This document shows, in pieces, positions 1 to 17,190 of a stretch of DNA of 64,000 bases. The DNA is from Thamnaconus septentrionalis (taxonomy: Eukaryota > Chordata > Actinopteri > Tetraodontiformes > Monacanthidae): the NCBI GenBank assembly GCA_009823395.1, contig CM020511.1:7953501-8017500 (forward strand), given 5' to 3'. The position numbers were made by a program, and so were the translations under genes. The notes beneath the pieces are model-generated. The model searched no databases and was not told the DNA's origin. It was given only the letters and a program-made list of their open reading frames with translations. Positions within the stretch are counted from its first letter, which is position 1; each line of letters begins with the position of its first letter.

Positions 1-907
1 ATTGATTTTGCTATTTAGCGCTCATCAGCTGGAGTGGGCGGCGATGAATCCACTCCACTTATCAAGCTGCGATTCAGCTGAATCCATTCACTGCAGAGCG
101 CTTCCGCACCGCCAAACTCACAACTTTCTTTTTTTTTTTTATTTCACCATCGTGCCACTTTTATTTCTGCGGGGGGGGCTTTCCGGTGGAGTGATTCAAT
201 GCCGAGGAGCGTCGGCTCTTTGTTCCGTGCAGCTGCGGCGTGGCAGAAATATCAGTAATCGTTAGCTTCGTGACGTTTCATCTTTATTTGCTAGTCCTCC
301 TCATGGTGACGAGAAGATATTTTTGCATAATTACAGTATAATAGCGCGACAGCCGAGCGGAACCCTCTCGCAAAACAATCCATTAATCACTGCGTTTGAT
401 TCCAGTGGAGCTCGTTTATTTTCCAAAAAGCGTTGAGAAAAACTACCCTTGCTACCCTACCTTCTTATTTTTTTTCCCCCTTCTCCTGGCGCGCAAGATT
501 TCTCACTCCAAATCGGCCGAGCGACTCCGAACTGGCAACCCGCCTTCAGTCGTGCAACAAAAGCTGATAGTTCGCTGTTTGTTTCTTTGTTTTGTTTTGT
601 TTTTTTTACGCTGACTGTGTGTCTTGAAAGGCCTTGAAGGGAGTCAACGGCAGAGGCGACCGGCGGCCAAGTGGTGCTGCGAGTTGGCAAATCTGCGCCT
701 TTCGCCCACATGCGGACGACTTCAGTCTGCTGGGAAATTAAAAAAAAAAAAAGCCCAACCTCTTGGCTCGCTGTGCCCAGTGCTTGTTTTTTTTTTTTGT
801 ATGAAGCTAATTTGTCCTCATCTCTAAGCTTCCCGATAGCAAGAAGCGACCAATTAGAGATAAGCAGGAGGCCTTGCAGCACCACTGCAGTGCAGAACCA
901 CCCCCCC

Positions 908-910
<3 letters not shown>

Positions 911-948
<38 letters not shown>
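911..948. repeat. (CA)n microsatellite
   Basis: An uninterrupted CA dinucleotide tract is preceded by a run of about ten C. It produces poly-His/Thr reading frames that are not genes. Confidence 0.95.
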
Positions 949-950
<2 letters not shown>

Positions 951-1038
951 CCCTTCCACCACCGTCTTCCAGCTCCTCCTTTTACTCGCTATTCAGGCGA
1001 CCGGCGCTTCCAGACATGGTATTTTTGATCTTCAGCTC

Positions 1039-1041
<3 letters not shown>

Positions 1042-1106
<65 letters not shown>
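1042..1106. repeat. (CT)n microsatellite
   Basis: About 65 bases of pure CT dinucleotide form a polypyrimidine/polypurine mirror tract. It lies less than 100 bp from the CA tract. Confidence 0.95.
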
Positions 1107-1108
<2 letters not shown>

Positions 1109-2096
1109 GCCATTCCTCTTTCTGCAGCTTCCTCCCTCTTTCTCTCCGCCTGCTCTTGAAAGAGTCTTGGCGTTTGCTTAGAGGTCAAGTATCTCCGATG
1201 CTTTGCCGAGCGTTCAGCCCGGACAGATGCTGGATGTTTAGCGCCGGTGCAGTGGTGCAGTGAGGTGAAGCCGAGGTAGAAACGCAGGACATGCGAGCGC
1301 TGAAAGATTTATGGCAGACAGGGGTGGGGGGGGTGGGGGAGGGGAAGGGGGGGTAGGTGGGCGGGCAGGCGGGTGCCACATTATGCCGTGAATAGAGATG
1401 TGTCCTGTCCTCCTCCTTAACTCCTCTGCAGGTTCACTATATTTGGGTTGCAAGCGTTTTACCCCTTCAGCGGCGGCTCTCTGTTGCGGAATACATTACA
1501 GGCGGCACCTTGTTCCCCGTCTTTGAAAGTCAAATGTGGCCTCGGCCAAAGCAAAGTGAGTTTGAGCTCACAGCTTTGTGCTTTTATTTACCATTTATCC
1601 CACTATTTGACTTTTTTGTTTGCTTCATTTCACTTCAGACACAGAGTTTTTCTCTTGCAGCTATATTGACATGTCAATATCCTTTCCTGTTTTTATTTCA
1701 AGCAAAATGGTGATGTAATTGAAATAACATATTTGTGCAGGAAGCTGCAAAAAATCCCTCCTCAGACCAGCAGGTGAACTGCTGTCACTGACACACTGGC
1801 TCTGTAAATAGTATCATGTAGTGAGTTGGTTTCATCTGTTTCTGCAGGAATTAAACAGCCCCCCCAAACTTGGATTGTACCGTATTGGGGCAAGGAGGAC
1901 GCATGCCTAAGATGACTGTATTGCTACTGCACTGTATAAACAACTGACTTATTGTCATTGTGAAACTGCTAAAGTGTTATTCTAGTTGTACGTAAACTAA
2001 ACTAAAGCCTAAGGTTTTTTCTTTACCCCTTCTTGAACGTTGAAAGCAAAAACATTAAAATGAACCAGGAATGTCAAATTTAAGAACTGCAATATA

Positions 2097-2257
2097 TTGA
2101 AAGGGATAGTTCACAGAAAAATCCACATTTGATCCACTTCCTCTGCTCATGCTGGTGGTCTTTAAGTTTCGGCGCACTTGGTTCCTTCCCTCTGTGAAAC
2201 TCCAGAATGGTTATGTGGATTTGTAACATATCAATTTTGGCTGCACTATCCCTTTAA
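2097..2257. mobile_element. Short MITE with AAAGGGATAGT terminal inverted repeats
   Basis: The left end reads TTGAAAGGGATAGTTCAC. The right end, reverse-complemented, reads TTAAAGGGATAGTGCAG, giving a terminal inverted repeat of about 11-15 bp around a ~160 bp body without coding capacity. Ends of the form TTAAAGGGATAGTTCA are a recurrent fish MITE pattern, and the flanking TTGA/TTAA fits a TTAA-type target. The superfamily is an inference. It lies in the presumed first intron of cacng8. Confidence 0.7.
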
Positions 2258-2795
2258 TCCCCCGGTGGACTGCGGCCAACAGAACATCAGCGTGGCTCCA
2301 CTAACATCCCGCCACTTTTCTACCTGCACTCTGTTTCTTTTCAGACCGGCCGGCCTCGCAGCTCGCCCCACATCCGTCCGTCTCCCCCCTCGTCTGTGTC
2401 TCTTCATTCCATCTCCTCCGCCCATCCATCCGTCCATCTTTTGTCCAGTCCAAACATCAACACCAGTGGTGTCCTGTCATCATCGTGCGTGCATCCCCAC
2501 GTCCGTCTGTCTGTCCACATGCAGGACCCCGGCGGGCGCTAATCTGCCCGCGTGTCTTCATACTTGTATGTATTTAGTCGTCCACTTTGCGACGGAAGCC
2601 TTGTTGATCTTCAGAGCGCGCTAAGCTGTCCCTCATGTATGATTCAGCTTCAGAGGTGTTTTTTTTCCTTTCAGATATTGGATTGTGTTTGTGAGTCAGC
2701 TTCATTGTGTTTTAATCCCTGAGGTAGAAATGTGCGGTTCTGCAGCCCCTCCGTTGCCCTGTGCGCGCCACTCACCCGCCCGCTCTTCTTCGCAG

Positions 2796-5397
2796 GTGTG
2801 AAGCGAGGTGTGTGCTCGCAGATCAACCACTTCCCCGAAGACGCAGACTTTGACCACGACGGTGCAGAGTACGTCCTACGTAAGTCGACGCTTCAACACT
2901 GCAAAAAAAAACCTCATGAACGACAAAGCAGACGGTGGACGGACTCTCAGTCACGGACCAATAAGGGAAAATCCACTGTTGGTCAAATGGTCAAGCATTT
3001 TTCATACCCAAGGGCCCATACCCAGGCTTGGACCATCTTCAAGCCTGGTATGGTTGGAGGAGGAGGAGTTGGTGCAACTGTGCCATAGTACAGTGATAGT
3101 GCAGACAATGTCAATGTCAATGCAACCTTTCCTATATATGGGCGACGCCATTTTGTAGCTGTGTCCGAATCCTGAGTAAACATCGGTATCCACTATGTAA
3201 TCCACTCAATGTATCCCACAATGCATCACTAAAAGTGGGCAATATATCCCGTCATGCATTGCGCTCACGCTGACCCATAGGTAGAAAAGGCAAGCATTAT
3301 TTTTTTTTAATGTAGGAAGATGCTTCCAACATGTGCTTGTCACAAAAATGCATTTATTTCTATATTTAGTTATTCATTTATATATTACCATCGTCCAACA
3401 GGACGTTTCAGTAATGTGACCGCGATGGCGTCATAAACGGCGCCAAGAGTGTCCCAAAGTTGTTGTTTTTTTTTAATTGAACTGATGCGTCACTATTTAG
3501 TGGCTACATATGTGTTGCTAGGAGGGAACTAGTGGGAGATTTGTACAGGCCAGCAAAGGTCCACGGACGCCGAGCTCCCCAAGTCTGTAGAATCACTCTC
3601 CATCCACTCTGCTCCTAGAAAGGGAGTCGGGGGTGTCCTAGTTTGGACCCAGTTGCCCTGCAGTCATTTCTTTCTAGTCGATGATACGCTGCATGTGCGC
3701 CTCAGCATACATGAAGGAAAAAAAAAGAAAAGCTTGTGTTCTGTTTGCAACGTAATGGAGGCCTTTTGCTGGCATTTAGTTGGCATTTTGTCTCCTGTGG
3801 CCTGGTTGTCCTAGATGCGAGAGAATTGCTAATGTGTGAGCGTGCACGTGTTTTCTCCAGGTTTGTCTTGTCGTTTTTAACTGGAGTGGCTTCTTCACTT
3901 TTTTGTTAAAACGTCCACTTGGAGTGATAATCACGCACCTTTCTTCTCCGCTGTGTTTTTTTTTTTTTCCTTCTTCAGGGGTCGTCAGGGCTTCCAACAT
4001 CTTCCCCATCCTCAGTGCGATCCTGCTGCTGATGGGAGGGGTTTGCATCGCCGCAAGCCGTTTCTATAAGAGCAAAAGAAACATCATCCTGGGAGCGGGA
4101 ATCCTTTTTGTTGCTGCAGGTAATAAAACAAGAACAGTATTACATATATATAATAATACTGGATAGTATTAGATGATTAGAAGGGTTCTCGTAAGAATAT
4201 ACATAGACAAGTTAGCTGCTATCTTGCGCCATCATATTTCTAAGGAAGCCTGGTGTTGACAATCCAGGTTGCCTGACAGTGCGTTACAGAATTAGGGTTT
4301 TTGCTGGCGTCATCAAAAGGAAGAAGAAGGCGGACAAGGCATCCAAGTGTGGGTGCGCAGGCCACCGTAGCTTACTGGCAAGATCAGGAGGGGAAGGGAG
4401 AGTGAAGATGCTACAATCTAATCTATCCTGATGTCGCTGTTTCTTCTTCAACTCTCCAAATATTAAAACAATTAACCTTCAGCCTCCTCACTTTCCAGTA
4501 GAGGACATTTGACTGACGGTCCGGTGGTGGCCAAACACCTTCAGACCTCCTCTAAAACTCTGCCCGCCTCTCTCTGCCCCGGCAGGTCTGAGTAACATCA
4601 TCGGCGTGATCGTCTACATCTCGGCGGCGCTGGGCGACATCTCCCCCAAGAAGGACGAGGACAAGAAGTGGCAGTACTCGTACGGCTGGTCCTTCTACTT
4701 CGGCGGGCTGTCCTTCATCATGGCCGAGATGGTGGGCGTGCTGGCCGTCAACATCTACATCGAGAAGAACAAGGAGCTGCGCTGCCGCTCGCGCACCGAC
4801 ATCTTCAAGAGCACCACGCACGCCATGCTGCGCCTGCCCAGCTACCGCTTCCGCCGCCGCTCGCGCTCCTCCTCGCGCTCCACCGACCCCTCCCGCTCCC
4901 GCGACCCCTCGCCCGTAGGGGGCGGCGTAGGCAAGAACTTTGGCATGCCCCCATCGGCGCTGCTCTCCCAGGGCCCCATCTCGGTGTCCACCCTGCCCAA
5001 CCCGCACTCCCGCTCCCACACGGCCCTGGCTGGAGGCGACATCTCCCTCTACACCCTGTCCCGCGACCCCAAGCTGGGCGGCCTGCCGCCCATGTATGGG
5101 ACGGTGGACCGGGCCACGCTCTACCAGCTGCACAACTGCTTCCCCAAGGACGGCGTCGGTGGAGGCGGCGGCGGCGGCGGGGTGATGATGAGCGGCACAC
5201 TTCCCTCGCTCAAGTCCCACAACCCGTCCAACTCCTCCAACTCCAACGCACAGATGCCCAACTCGGTGGGCTCCGGCCCCCCGCCCTTCACCTCGTCCAC
5301 GGTGGACCGGGAGCGGGGGATGGGCACCCTGGACAGGCTGAAGGGGGACCGGGAGAGCAACTCAAACACCCTCAACAGGAAGACGACTCCCGTGTAG
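2796..5397 (+). CDS. cacng8: Voltage-dependent calcium channel gamma-8-like subunit (TARP gamma-8), 3' three exons
   Basis: Coding exons are 2796-2879 (84 bp), 3979-4119 (141 bp) and 4586-5397, the last ending in TAG. All junctions are GT-AG and in phase. The 84 and 141 bp exons match the fixed TARP exon sizes. Exon 2 starts GVKRGVC inside the first extracellular loop. Exon 3 carries membrane segment 2 ([15 protein letters not shown]). Exon 4 carries segments 3 and 4 and a long cytoplasmic tail with an [10 protein letters not shown] basic/serine block, a glycine run and the C-terminal PDZ ligand RKTTPV. The ending [10 protein letters not shown] fits gamma-8 better than gamma-2, -3 or -4, which end in RRTTPV. 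TARPs bind AMPA receptors in the postsynaptic membrane, control their trafficking and gating, and tether them to PSD-95 through the PDZ ligand. Exon 1 is outside the window. The last exon has almost only G or C in third codon positions. A gamma-8 paralogue is likely; the a/b copy is undetermined. Confidence 0.93.
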
Positions 5398-8300
5398 GGC
5401 GGCAGGCGTCAGTGGGGCTGGATGGGAGGGAGAGATGGAGGGAGGAGGAGGAGGAGGAGGAGAAGGAGTCGGTGAGGTCAGCGAAGGTCAAGTCTCTCCC
5501 TCCGCGTCCCGCCGTCACTTAGTCGTCCAAACCTTCCAACGAAACCCAGTAATAACCTGCTGATAATAACAACAACAACAACAACAATGAACTTTTACAG
5601 CGAAACTATTTTGATATTTCAACGCGCTAGAAATGATTTATTTTGTTAACGATCAAATGCAATTAACCTCGGGCTACTATTAACAAAAAAAAGTGTTCGA
5701 AATGTTTTTGGTTTTTTTTTCCTTTCTGTTGCAATACTGCTGTTAATTTAACCGGATTATTGTAACGTCAAATTGTTGTTGTGATTATTCTTAGTGTTAT
5801 TACAGGCTAGTCGCACTTGCAAACAGTGTTGGGTGGTGTTCCAGGATTTGATTTATTGTAAAGCAACTAAACGGGAAAAGTTGCAATTATTATGGTCCTT
5901 AGGGAAATGTTTATTGGGCAAAAATCTGGTTTAAAAGCAAACACGAAGTAGCCTTTACTTTTGTACATAAACAAAAAATGTAAAAATTAAGGAGAGTTTA
6001 ACAAATTGATTTGCTTTGCTTTAAACAAAAAAGCTATTTGTGTGTAAGTGTCAATAGAATAAAAGTTTAATAGAGTTTATAATATATAATCAAACTACAT
6101 GATTAATTAGCAATCAATTAAATTGTAAAACTTTGTAAATGACATAGAAATCACACAAATCAAAATGTTTTGTCTTTTTTTTCTTGTTTTTGTTTTTTCA
6201 GGATTATACTGGCCACTGTTGTTCCAGCTGCCAACAATGTAGCAATTTGAGTTTCATTTAAGGTTTTGTGCCAAAGTCTAAATGTCAACCAACAACGACC
6301 ATAAAACAAGGAGCTGAGGCAACTGCAAAATGTAACTCAGCTGTTCAAACTGAAAAATACTGTTTCCAGTTTGGCACTCCCAGTATTTCTGAAACGCGTC
6401 AAACCCAACACTGTTTGCAAAACACAGCAGTTTTAAAAAGAATCTCTTCTTTTTTTCCCCCCCTTCTCCAAGTTTAGATCTTGACGACTTTTACTGTGAA
6501 TTTCTTCCATGCAGAGCCGCTGGGGCATCCAGCGAGCTCGCCTGTAACTGTGTCAAGCGTCGAGCATGAGTGTGCACAACGTGTGGCAGAATGAGGGTCT
6601 GTAGTGTTATTATTATTACTCTTGTTATTGTTATTTTTTGAGCCTTCTTACTCTATGATTTCCATTTTTAACAAGAAGTCGGATTTGAATACTGTAAATT
6701 GTCTTCCAATATTGACACTGAAAGAAATGCAACAGTGACGTTGAGTGACTGGGACAGCTGTCTAACTTCATTGTTATTATGAGTTTCCTGTGGGCCTCTG
6801 TTGGTCTAATTTCCATTCTAATCAGTGTTACCAGTAGTACTTGTAGCTATAGTCGTGTTGAAGATGTTTGTTCTTTGGGCATTAACAGAAACCTCTTCCA
6901 GGAGGGAATCAGAAAAAAAAGACATGAAGTAATACATTTGTACAGATTCAGGTGAAATGATTCCTGCCTGAACAGAAACGAACAAAAACAAACCGTTCTT
7001 TTTCTTTTCTTTTCTTTTCTTTTCTATGAAGAGTCCCAAAGTGAGACATGCAACTCATCCTTTTCAGTGGCAAAAAAACAAACAAACAAACAACACAATA
7101 TATATATGTGGGTTGAGAATATATAAAAACACTGTAGAGAAAAATTTTTTGAAGACACGTGTACATTGTAATTACACATGCATATATTTGTAAAGTCTAT
7201 CGGTATGTTTTATGTTGAAAAAGTTGGCGATGCATCATGGGCTGATGTGGCTGAGGTGTTCTGTTCTCCGCTGCCCTTCCTGGACTCTCGGTGGGAGGTT
7301 CCATCCACCAGTCCCGCACAGCCATTCTTGCCCCTCTGCTCATTGCCCGTATTTGGTCACATGACCGCCTGCCCCCACCTCCCCTATTTTATCACGCCGG
7401 CCAAAAGATTTTCCATGGAGACAACATCTCGACCTCCCCAAAGAATCCTTCCACTGTGCTTCCCGCGCGACCGCCGACTCCCGCAGTCCGAACACTGACC
7501 TGTTTATGTTGATGAGAATGTAAACACGTTTAAAAAAAACAAAAAAAAACCCTGGAACACTCTCTGTTCGGAACGGTCCAGAGCGACTGCCGATGGACGC
7601 GGCGCCACTCGTCATGGTGACGAAGAAACAAAAAACAGAGCAACCCGAAGCTTCCAGAATTAATGTTTTACGTTTCTTTGATTTCATTTTAAAAAGAAGA
7701 AGAAGAAGAAGAAGAAGAAGAAGAAGAAGAAGAAGAAAAAGAACAATGTCATAAAACTGCACACAGATAGCATTTATGTGGGCATATAAATAGTATGTAG
7801 TGGAGAATAGATATATCTAGACAATTGAATATGGTTTATCTAAATGTGTGATAAACTCAAACACTGTATTGCACGAAATTTATATATAAAAGAAAAACGA
7901 TAACAGACTTTTGACTTGTTTTTTTCTTTCCCTGCTGGGCGAACGAGGGGCCCCGGTGGGCCAAACAAGCACAAACACTTTGTCATGACTGAGCAAATGT
8001 TGCTCTCAGCTGCTGTTTCTGTAGCGTGCCAAGTCATTTAAAAAAAAAAAGAAAGCTTTCGACCTTCCCTGTCAGATGTGAGCGTCATAATATTTGCAAA
8101 TATATGTAAACGGTGCCAGATTGGTGTCGTTGGCCAAGCGCGACGATGACGGTAAAGAGGCTTAAAGTGAACTTGGGCTCCTTCCTTCCTCGTCACCGAC
8201 GGCCCCATCTGGGACCTCACGCCTGCTTTCGCATGAATTATTCTAATTTTAGCCTCACTGGACAAGTTTCCTGACCGTGGCGCGGATGAAAGACAGTAAG

Positions 8301-8400
8301 AATACTTGCGGCAGTGACGGCGATCAGGCTGAGGATGACGAGCGGCGCCCCCTGGGTTAGATGGTGTTTCGGCACGATGAGGCCTCGCTGTGCAATCATC
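5398..8400. other. Probable cacng8 3' UTR and intergenic DNA
   Basis: After the cacng8 stop codon a GAGGAG-rich stretch (about 5440-5465) and an ACA repeat (5569-5586) precede AT-rich sequence with many poly-T and poly-A runs. TARP genes often have long 3' UTRs, so much of this may be transcribed, but I cannot place the cleavage site. No conserved coding exon is visible; the longer reading frames have no recognisable domain. A TTTTC pentamer run lies at about 7001-7024. Confidence 0.55.
7695..7737. repeat. (GAA)n microsatellite
   Basis: About 14 units of GAA/AAG form a polypurine tract of the kind that can adopt triplex structure. It gives a poly-Leu frame on the minus strand that is not a gene. 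Confidence 0.95.
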
Positions 8401-8510
8401 CAACCAGCAGCAGTGCAGCAGTTGAAGTCACCTGAGGTGGCAAAAGTATTTACATTCTGTACTTAGGCAATAGTACTCTGGTAAAAGTACTGATTCAACA
8501 CCTTTACTCA

Positions 8511-8529
8511 GGGTTAGGGTTAGGGTTAG
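8511..8529. repeat. Short interstitial telomere-like (GGGTTA)n
   Basis: About three units of GGGTTA occur in tandem. The tract lies in the left half of the split MITE and may belong to that element rather than to a chromosome fusion. Confidence 0.8.
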
Positions 8530-8582
8530 AAAGTAAGAAAGTACAAAAGTCCAACAATGCATTTGTTCCTTCATATACAGTA

Positions 8583-9662
8583 TGTCCATCCATCCATCCA
8601 TTTTCAATACCCACTTCCTCCTGAGCTCAGGGTCACCGCGGTCTGCTGGAGCCTATCCCAGCTATCATATGACGAAGGCAGGGTATACCCTGAACAAGTC
8701 GCCAGTTCATCGCAAGGCTACATGTGGTGGTCTTCATGATCCAGTCAATGACTAGGAGGAACATGAAGGGCGATAGTAGGCATCCCTGCAGAACTCCAGT
8801 CTTGACCTTAAAACTCTCTGACAACTGGCCTGCGTGTCAGACCCTGCAAGACATTCCCTGGAAGATGTTTTGGATCGGGGAGATGATTTTTGTTGGTGTA
8901 CCATCGTGCCTCAGCAGTTTGCACAAAATCTCTCTGTCAACAATGTCAAATGCTTTTTCGTTGTGTATGAAGTTTATGTAAGCGGAGGGGGGGTCCCCTC
9001 TGTTGAATGAGTGACGATCTGCTCTGTACAGGATCTATTATTCAGAAAGCCTGCCTGTTGGGTCTTGGAGCAGGGGATCAGCTAATGCTTTCATTCTTTC
9101 CAATATGATTCTATTCAGCACTTGGAACCGGTACCTGCCTGGTACCAAGAGCAGCATGATTAAGGGAGCACAGGTCCTGCAAACCTTTTTTCTATTCTTA
9201 TTCATCTGTCCCATCCCGTGTGTCCATGAAGTCTTCATAGCCGTTGTTGTCAGCTCCGATCTCAGAATTGAAGTCACCCGTGAAAATAGTGACATGTTTT
9301 CCTCTGACTCTGTCCAGAACCCCTTTAGCTGGTCGTCTCTTCTTCTCCTCTATGGCATAATTGGTCAGAGTGTAGCACTGAATGATAATCCGCTTGATGT
9401 TCTCACTCTGGGTGGCAAATTGGGCGCTGATGATTCTTGAGTTCACCGGTTCCCAGCATATGAGGGGGCGCTGTGCCTCAGAAGCTAACATAAGGACAAC
9501 TTCCTCTACCCTGATGATAGTCTAATTTTTCCTGCTTGTAGCCACCTTGTCTCACACAGTCCTAAGAGAGGGATGTTGTCATTTCTTGTCTACTGTGCAC
9601 CCTGGGATGTCTTCTCGGACTCAAACATGGTTCTGATGTTCCATGTGGTGATTTTGGTGGTG
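8583..9662 (-). mobile_element. Degraded non-LTR retrotransposon (RTE/Expander-like LINE), internally deleted
   Basis: Read on the minus strand, the 5' end near 9660-9600 encodes TTWNIRTMF-like residues typical of the start of an APE-type endonuclease. At about 9300-9230 follows the catalytic-type block TIFTGDFNSEIG, then around 8830-8730 reverse-transcriptase residues GVLQGCLLSPFMFLL and DWIMKTTT. The element ends in a GATGAACTGGCGAC..GGATAGGCTCCAGC segment and a (TGGA)n tail at 8586-8601, the usual 3' end of fish RTE-type LINEs. The RT block is followed almost at once by the 3' tail, so most of the RT domain is deleted. Frameshifts and stops make it inactive. The endonuclease residues and tail are seen directly; the clade is inferred. 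Confidence 0.7.
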
Positions 9663-9750
9663 GTCCGTGGGGGAAAATCTACTCAAGTACAGTAACAAAG
9701 CATTTCTACTTTATTTCTATTCTACTTACACACCCCTGACAATCAGACAA

Positions 9751-11890
9751 TGCAGTAATAAGGGGATTTCCAGGAAAAGGGATGAGGTTGTTGGTCCAAA
9801 CACTCGCTCCAGTGGGACTATTTCGAGTGTAAAACAGATTAAGGTGTGTTTGCACCGTTGCCAATAAATCTCTAATAGTAACAGTTGTGATATCACCCCC
9901 CCTCCCCCCAACCCCCCCAACTTTCGAGAACTTCCACGATCTGTTAATCAGGAATTCCTGGAAGCCCAAATCCATCTGTAAACATGCTGCTAGTGGGCGC
10001 AGAGAGCTTGTTTCAGCGGGGGTATTAACAGCTATATATACAACTGGGGTTGTGTGTCCGCTGTATTCAGTTACTGCCCACCCGGAGGTGCAAGAATGCG
10101 CGCGCCTGTGTGTGTGTGTTACACAAGTGCAGGTGAAGTGTGCTGGCTGGTGTCACTGACTGTCTGGATGCCACTCAGCCCCCCTCCCACACCCCCCTCA
10201 CACAGGGCCAGCATAAAGAGGTGCTTATTACGGCCTCTCTGATGTGGACAACGCTCTTGTCTGCGGTCGGACGGCTGGACAGAGATGGCAGAACCGCACC
10301 GCTGACAGCTCGCTGTCCTTGGGGGCCGCTAGGGTGAAAAAAAAAAAGGGACGCTCCGAGGTCGGGGGTGGACGAGCGGAGAACGGAGGGAGAGAGGGCA
10401 CACGAGTATGAGGGTTTGCTGCAGGGGAACATAGTTGAAATTCAAGGGTAAGGTTTCCCAACCTCTGCAGTGAAATGCATTAGGATGAGTCCTGGCCTAA
10501 TTATAGAGGAGCAGGGTGGTTTTTTTTTTTGGGAGGGGGCGGGAGGGGGATTGTTTGGCAACGAGGTTCGGAGTCACACTGCGGTTGAATGTCAACTTTG
10601 AGTGCGGGCGGTGTGTCACCACAGTCATAAAAATAAATAATAATAATTAAAAAAAGCTGCCGCTGTTAAACGTCGAGTCACTTTTTTTAATGACGAGCAA
10701 ACGAGTGACCCAGAGTGATGTAGCAAAACAAAAAACAAAGCGCTCACCATGTGAAACAGCAGCCTGAGGACACGAGCCATATATTACAAACTATGGTGAA
10801 GGAACAAATGCAGCAACAATACAGGAGACACGTTTTTTTTTTTTTTAACAAAATATAAAGAGAATCCGTTTCAAAAGAGATCCTGAAAAGTGTGTCCAAA
10901 TCTATGATATACAAAATTGCATTTAAAAACAGCTTCTTGCAGTTCATTTGAAATGTAGCGCATTTAAAACATATCTGGCATAATGAAGCTGTGCGCACCA
11001 AAACAGTGGCAAAATCATAAATACTGAAGAGCTCAAGGTTTTTGTTTGACAACAAAGGACATCACAAGCAAGTGGGTATAAAAGACCAAATTTAAATCGA
11101 CTTTCTTACTTTTTTTTTCTTTCTATCTAATCTATTCAGAATTTTGTAGATCATTCTTATGATCAATTCAGACTTCAGATCAATCATGTTTATGTTTTGG
11201 TAACTGAGTGAACCGGTAAAATATGAAAGGCCACACAAGGAAGTCAGATCACTTTCATGTCATCACCAAACATGAGACAAAAACCCTTCAGTCACACGTT
11301 CATGGTGAAATTCAAATTGTAAATAAAAAGGAATTGTTCCTAAAGGGTTTGATGACCAACGTCAACGTCAACATTTTTTGAAACCGTCTTGAAGGACTTC
11401 AATTTTGTGCTGTACGTTGAATAAAGTCATGAATATGGGAAATCTGATTAAAACAAGTTTTTGAAATGTCCTTCAAGGTGACACCCTGCAAAATAAGAGC
11501 TTCCCTATCGTAAAATAACACAAAATTACAAAATATTAAAAACTGAAATGTCTTACAACATTGAAAAACTTTTCACTAACTTGCTTTCTGCTGGCAGAAA
11601 GTCTATATCCGCTTGTGGCTGTGCAGCAACAGATAAATATCTACGGCAGCACACAGCCTAGAACGCCTCTCAGCGTCAGTTTCTCTCTGCTTTTTCACCA
11701 AAAGGAACGTTGCATTGTTGGAGGCCTCGTTAACACACTGCTAAATTCTGTTGGAACTTTCCAAATCTACAGGATGACTCCTCTAAAAATAAAAAATTTT
11801 TAAAAACTAAGAAAAGGCGTCGCCCGGAAAACAGCAATGTCACTTTGATCCGGAACTTAAGCGCCGCACAGCTTTGACGATGCCGTGACG
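9751..11890. other. Intergenic DNA, no gene recognised
   Basis: The stretch contains C-rich patches (about 9895-9920 and 10180-10200), poly-A and poly-T runs and AT-rich sequence. The part nearest 11890 should include the cacng6 3' UTR, since cacng6 ends there on the minus strand. No reading frame shows a conserved domain. Confidence 0.5.
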
Positions 11891-16663
<4,773 letters not shown>

Positions 16664-17190
16664 GCTCACAGCGCATCGGCCAATCAAGTTAAAGACTGCT
16701 GGCGCTTAAAAACTGAGCTGAGCATTGAAAAATGTTACCTGAGTTGATAAATGTTAGCCAGAAAGCAGAGAATCGAGTGCGTATAACCGAACAAGGGGCT
16801 GCAGTGGTTTGATTAAATCGTGATATAAGTGGAGCAACAACCCAGCGGTGGAGACGGAGGCAAAGACAAGGGGAGCCGTCGGTCGCCTGCTTTCCATCCA
16901 CTCCTGTGAAACACACGAGATGAAACGCAGAGATGAAAGAGCCGCCGCCGTGCGCTCCTCCAACACAGGAAAATCCTTTTTTATGAGCGCCGCACTATTT
17001 AACGTCCAGCAGCTTTATCAGCGTGCACAGTCAATCCCTCCCTTAAAAAGCTACGCCGACAACAGTTTGAAGCCATATGGCATTTTTTTTTTCTTTCTCA
17101 GATCTTTGCTTCAGATGAAGAAACAATCGAGCTGGATGAGCTGGTGGGAGGGGATGAGGGGAGGAAGAAGACTGCGGCACCAGTTGGGAC

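Larger units (their letters stand above)
1..2795. other. No coding exon seen; presumed part of cacng8 intron 1
   Basis: The region ends at the acceptor of cacng8 exon 2. In this family exon 1 encodes the cytoplasmic N-terminus, the first membrane segment and most of the first extracellular loop up to a GLW-type motif. I find no such exon on the plus strand, so exon 1 must lie before the window. The stretch holds poly-T and poly-A tracts, a CA tract, a CT tract, a G-rich patch near 1320-1375 and one MITE. The reading frames across it are low-complexity or have no family signature. Confidence 0.6.
8423..9750. mobile_element. Fish MITE split by a LINE insertion (halves ~8423-8545 and ~9675-9750)
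   Basis: The left half begins near CTGAGGTGGCAAAAGTA and contains repeated AAAGTACT-type words. The right half ends ACTTACACACCCCTGA, whose reverse complement reads TCAGGGGTGTGTAAGT. The two ends are imperfect inverted repeats of the CAGRGGTG..AAGTA type seen in many fish nonautonomous hAT-like elements. Between them lies a minus-strand LINE fragment, so the MITE appears to be the older insertion. Exact ends and a target-site duplication could not be fixed. Confidence 0.5.

Noticed and set aside
1..2795. cacng8 exon 1 within the window
   Set aside because: No plus-strand frame carries the family's first membrane segment or GLW-CC motif; the long frames at 671-1263 are CA/CT repeat translations.
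4552..5220. 222-aa open frame on the minus strand opposite cacng8 exon 4
   Set aside because: It is a by-product of the high G/C third positions of the real exon. It has no domain and lacks splice or promoter context.
8511..8529. Telomere-like GGGTTA units as a chromosome-fusion scar
   Set aside because: Only about three units, inside a dispersed MITE; such short tracts are common in fish repeats.
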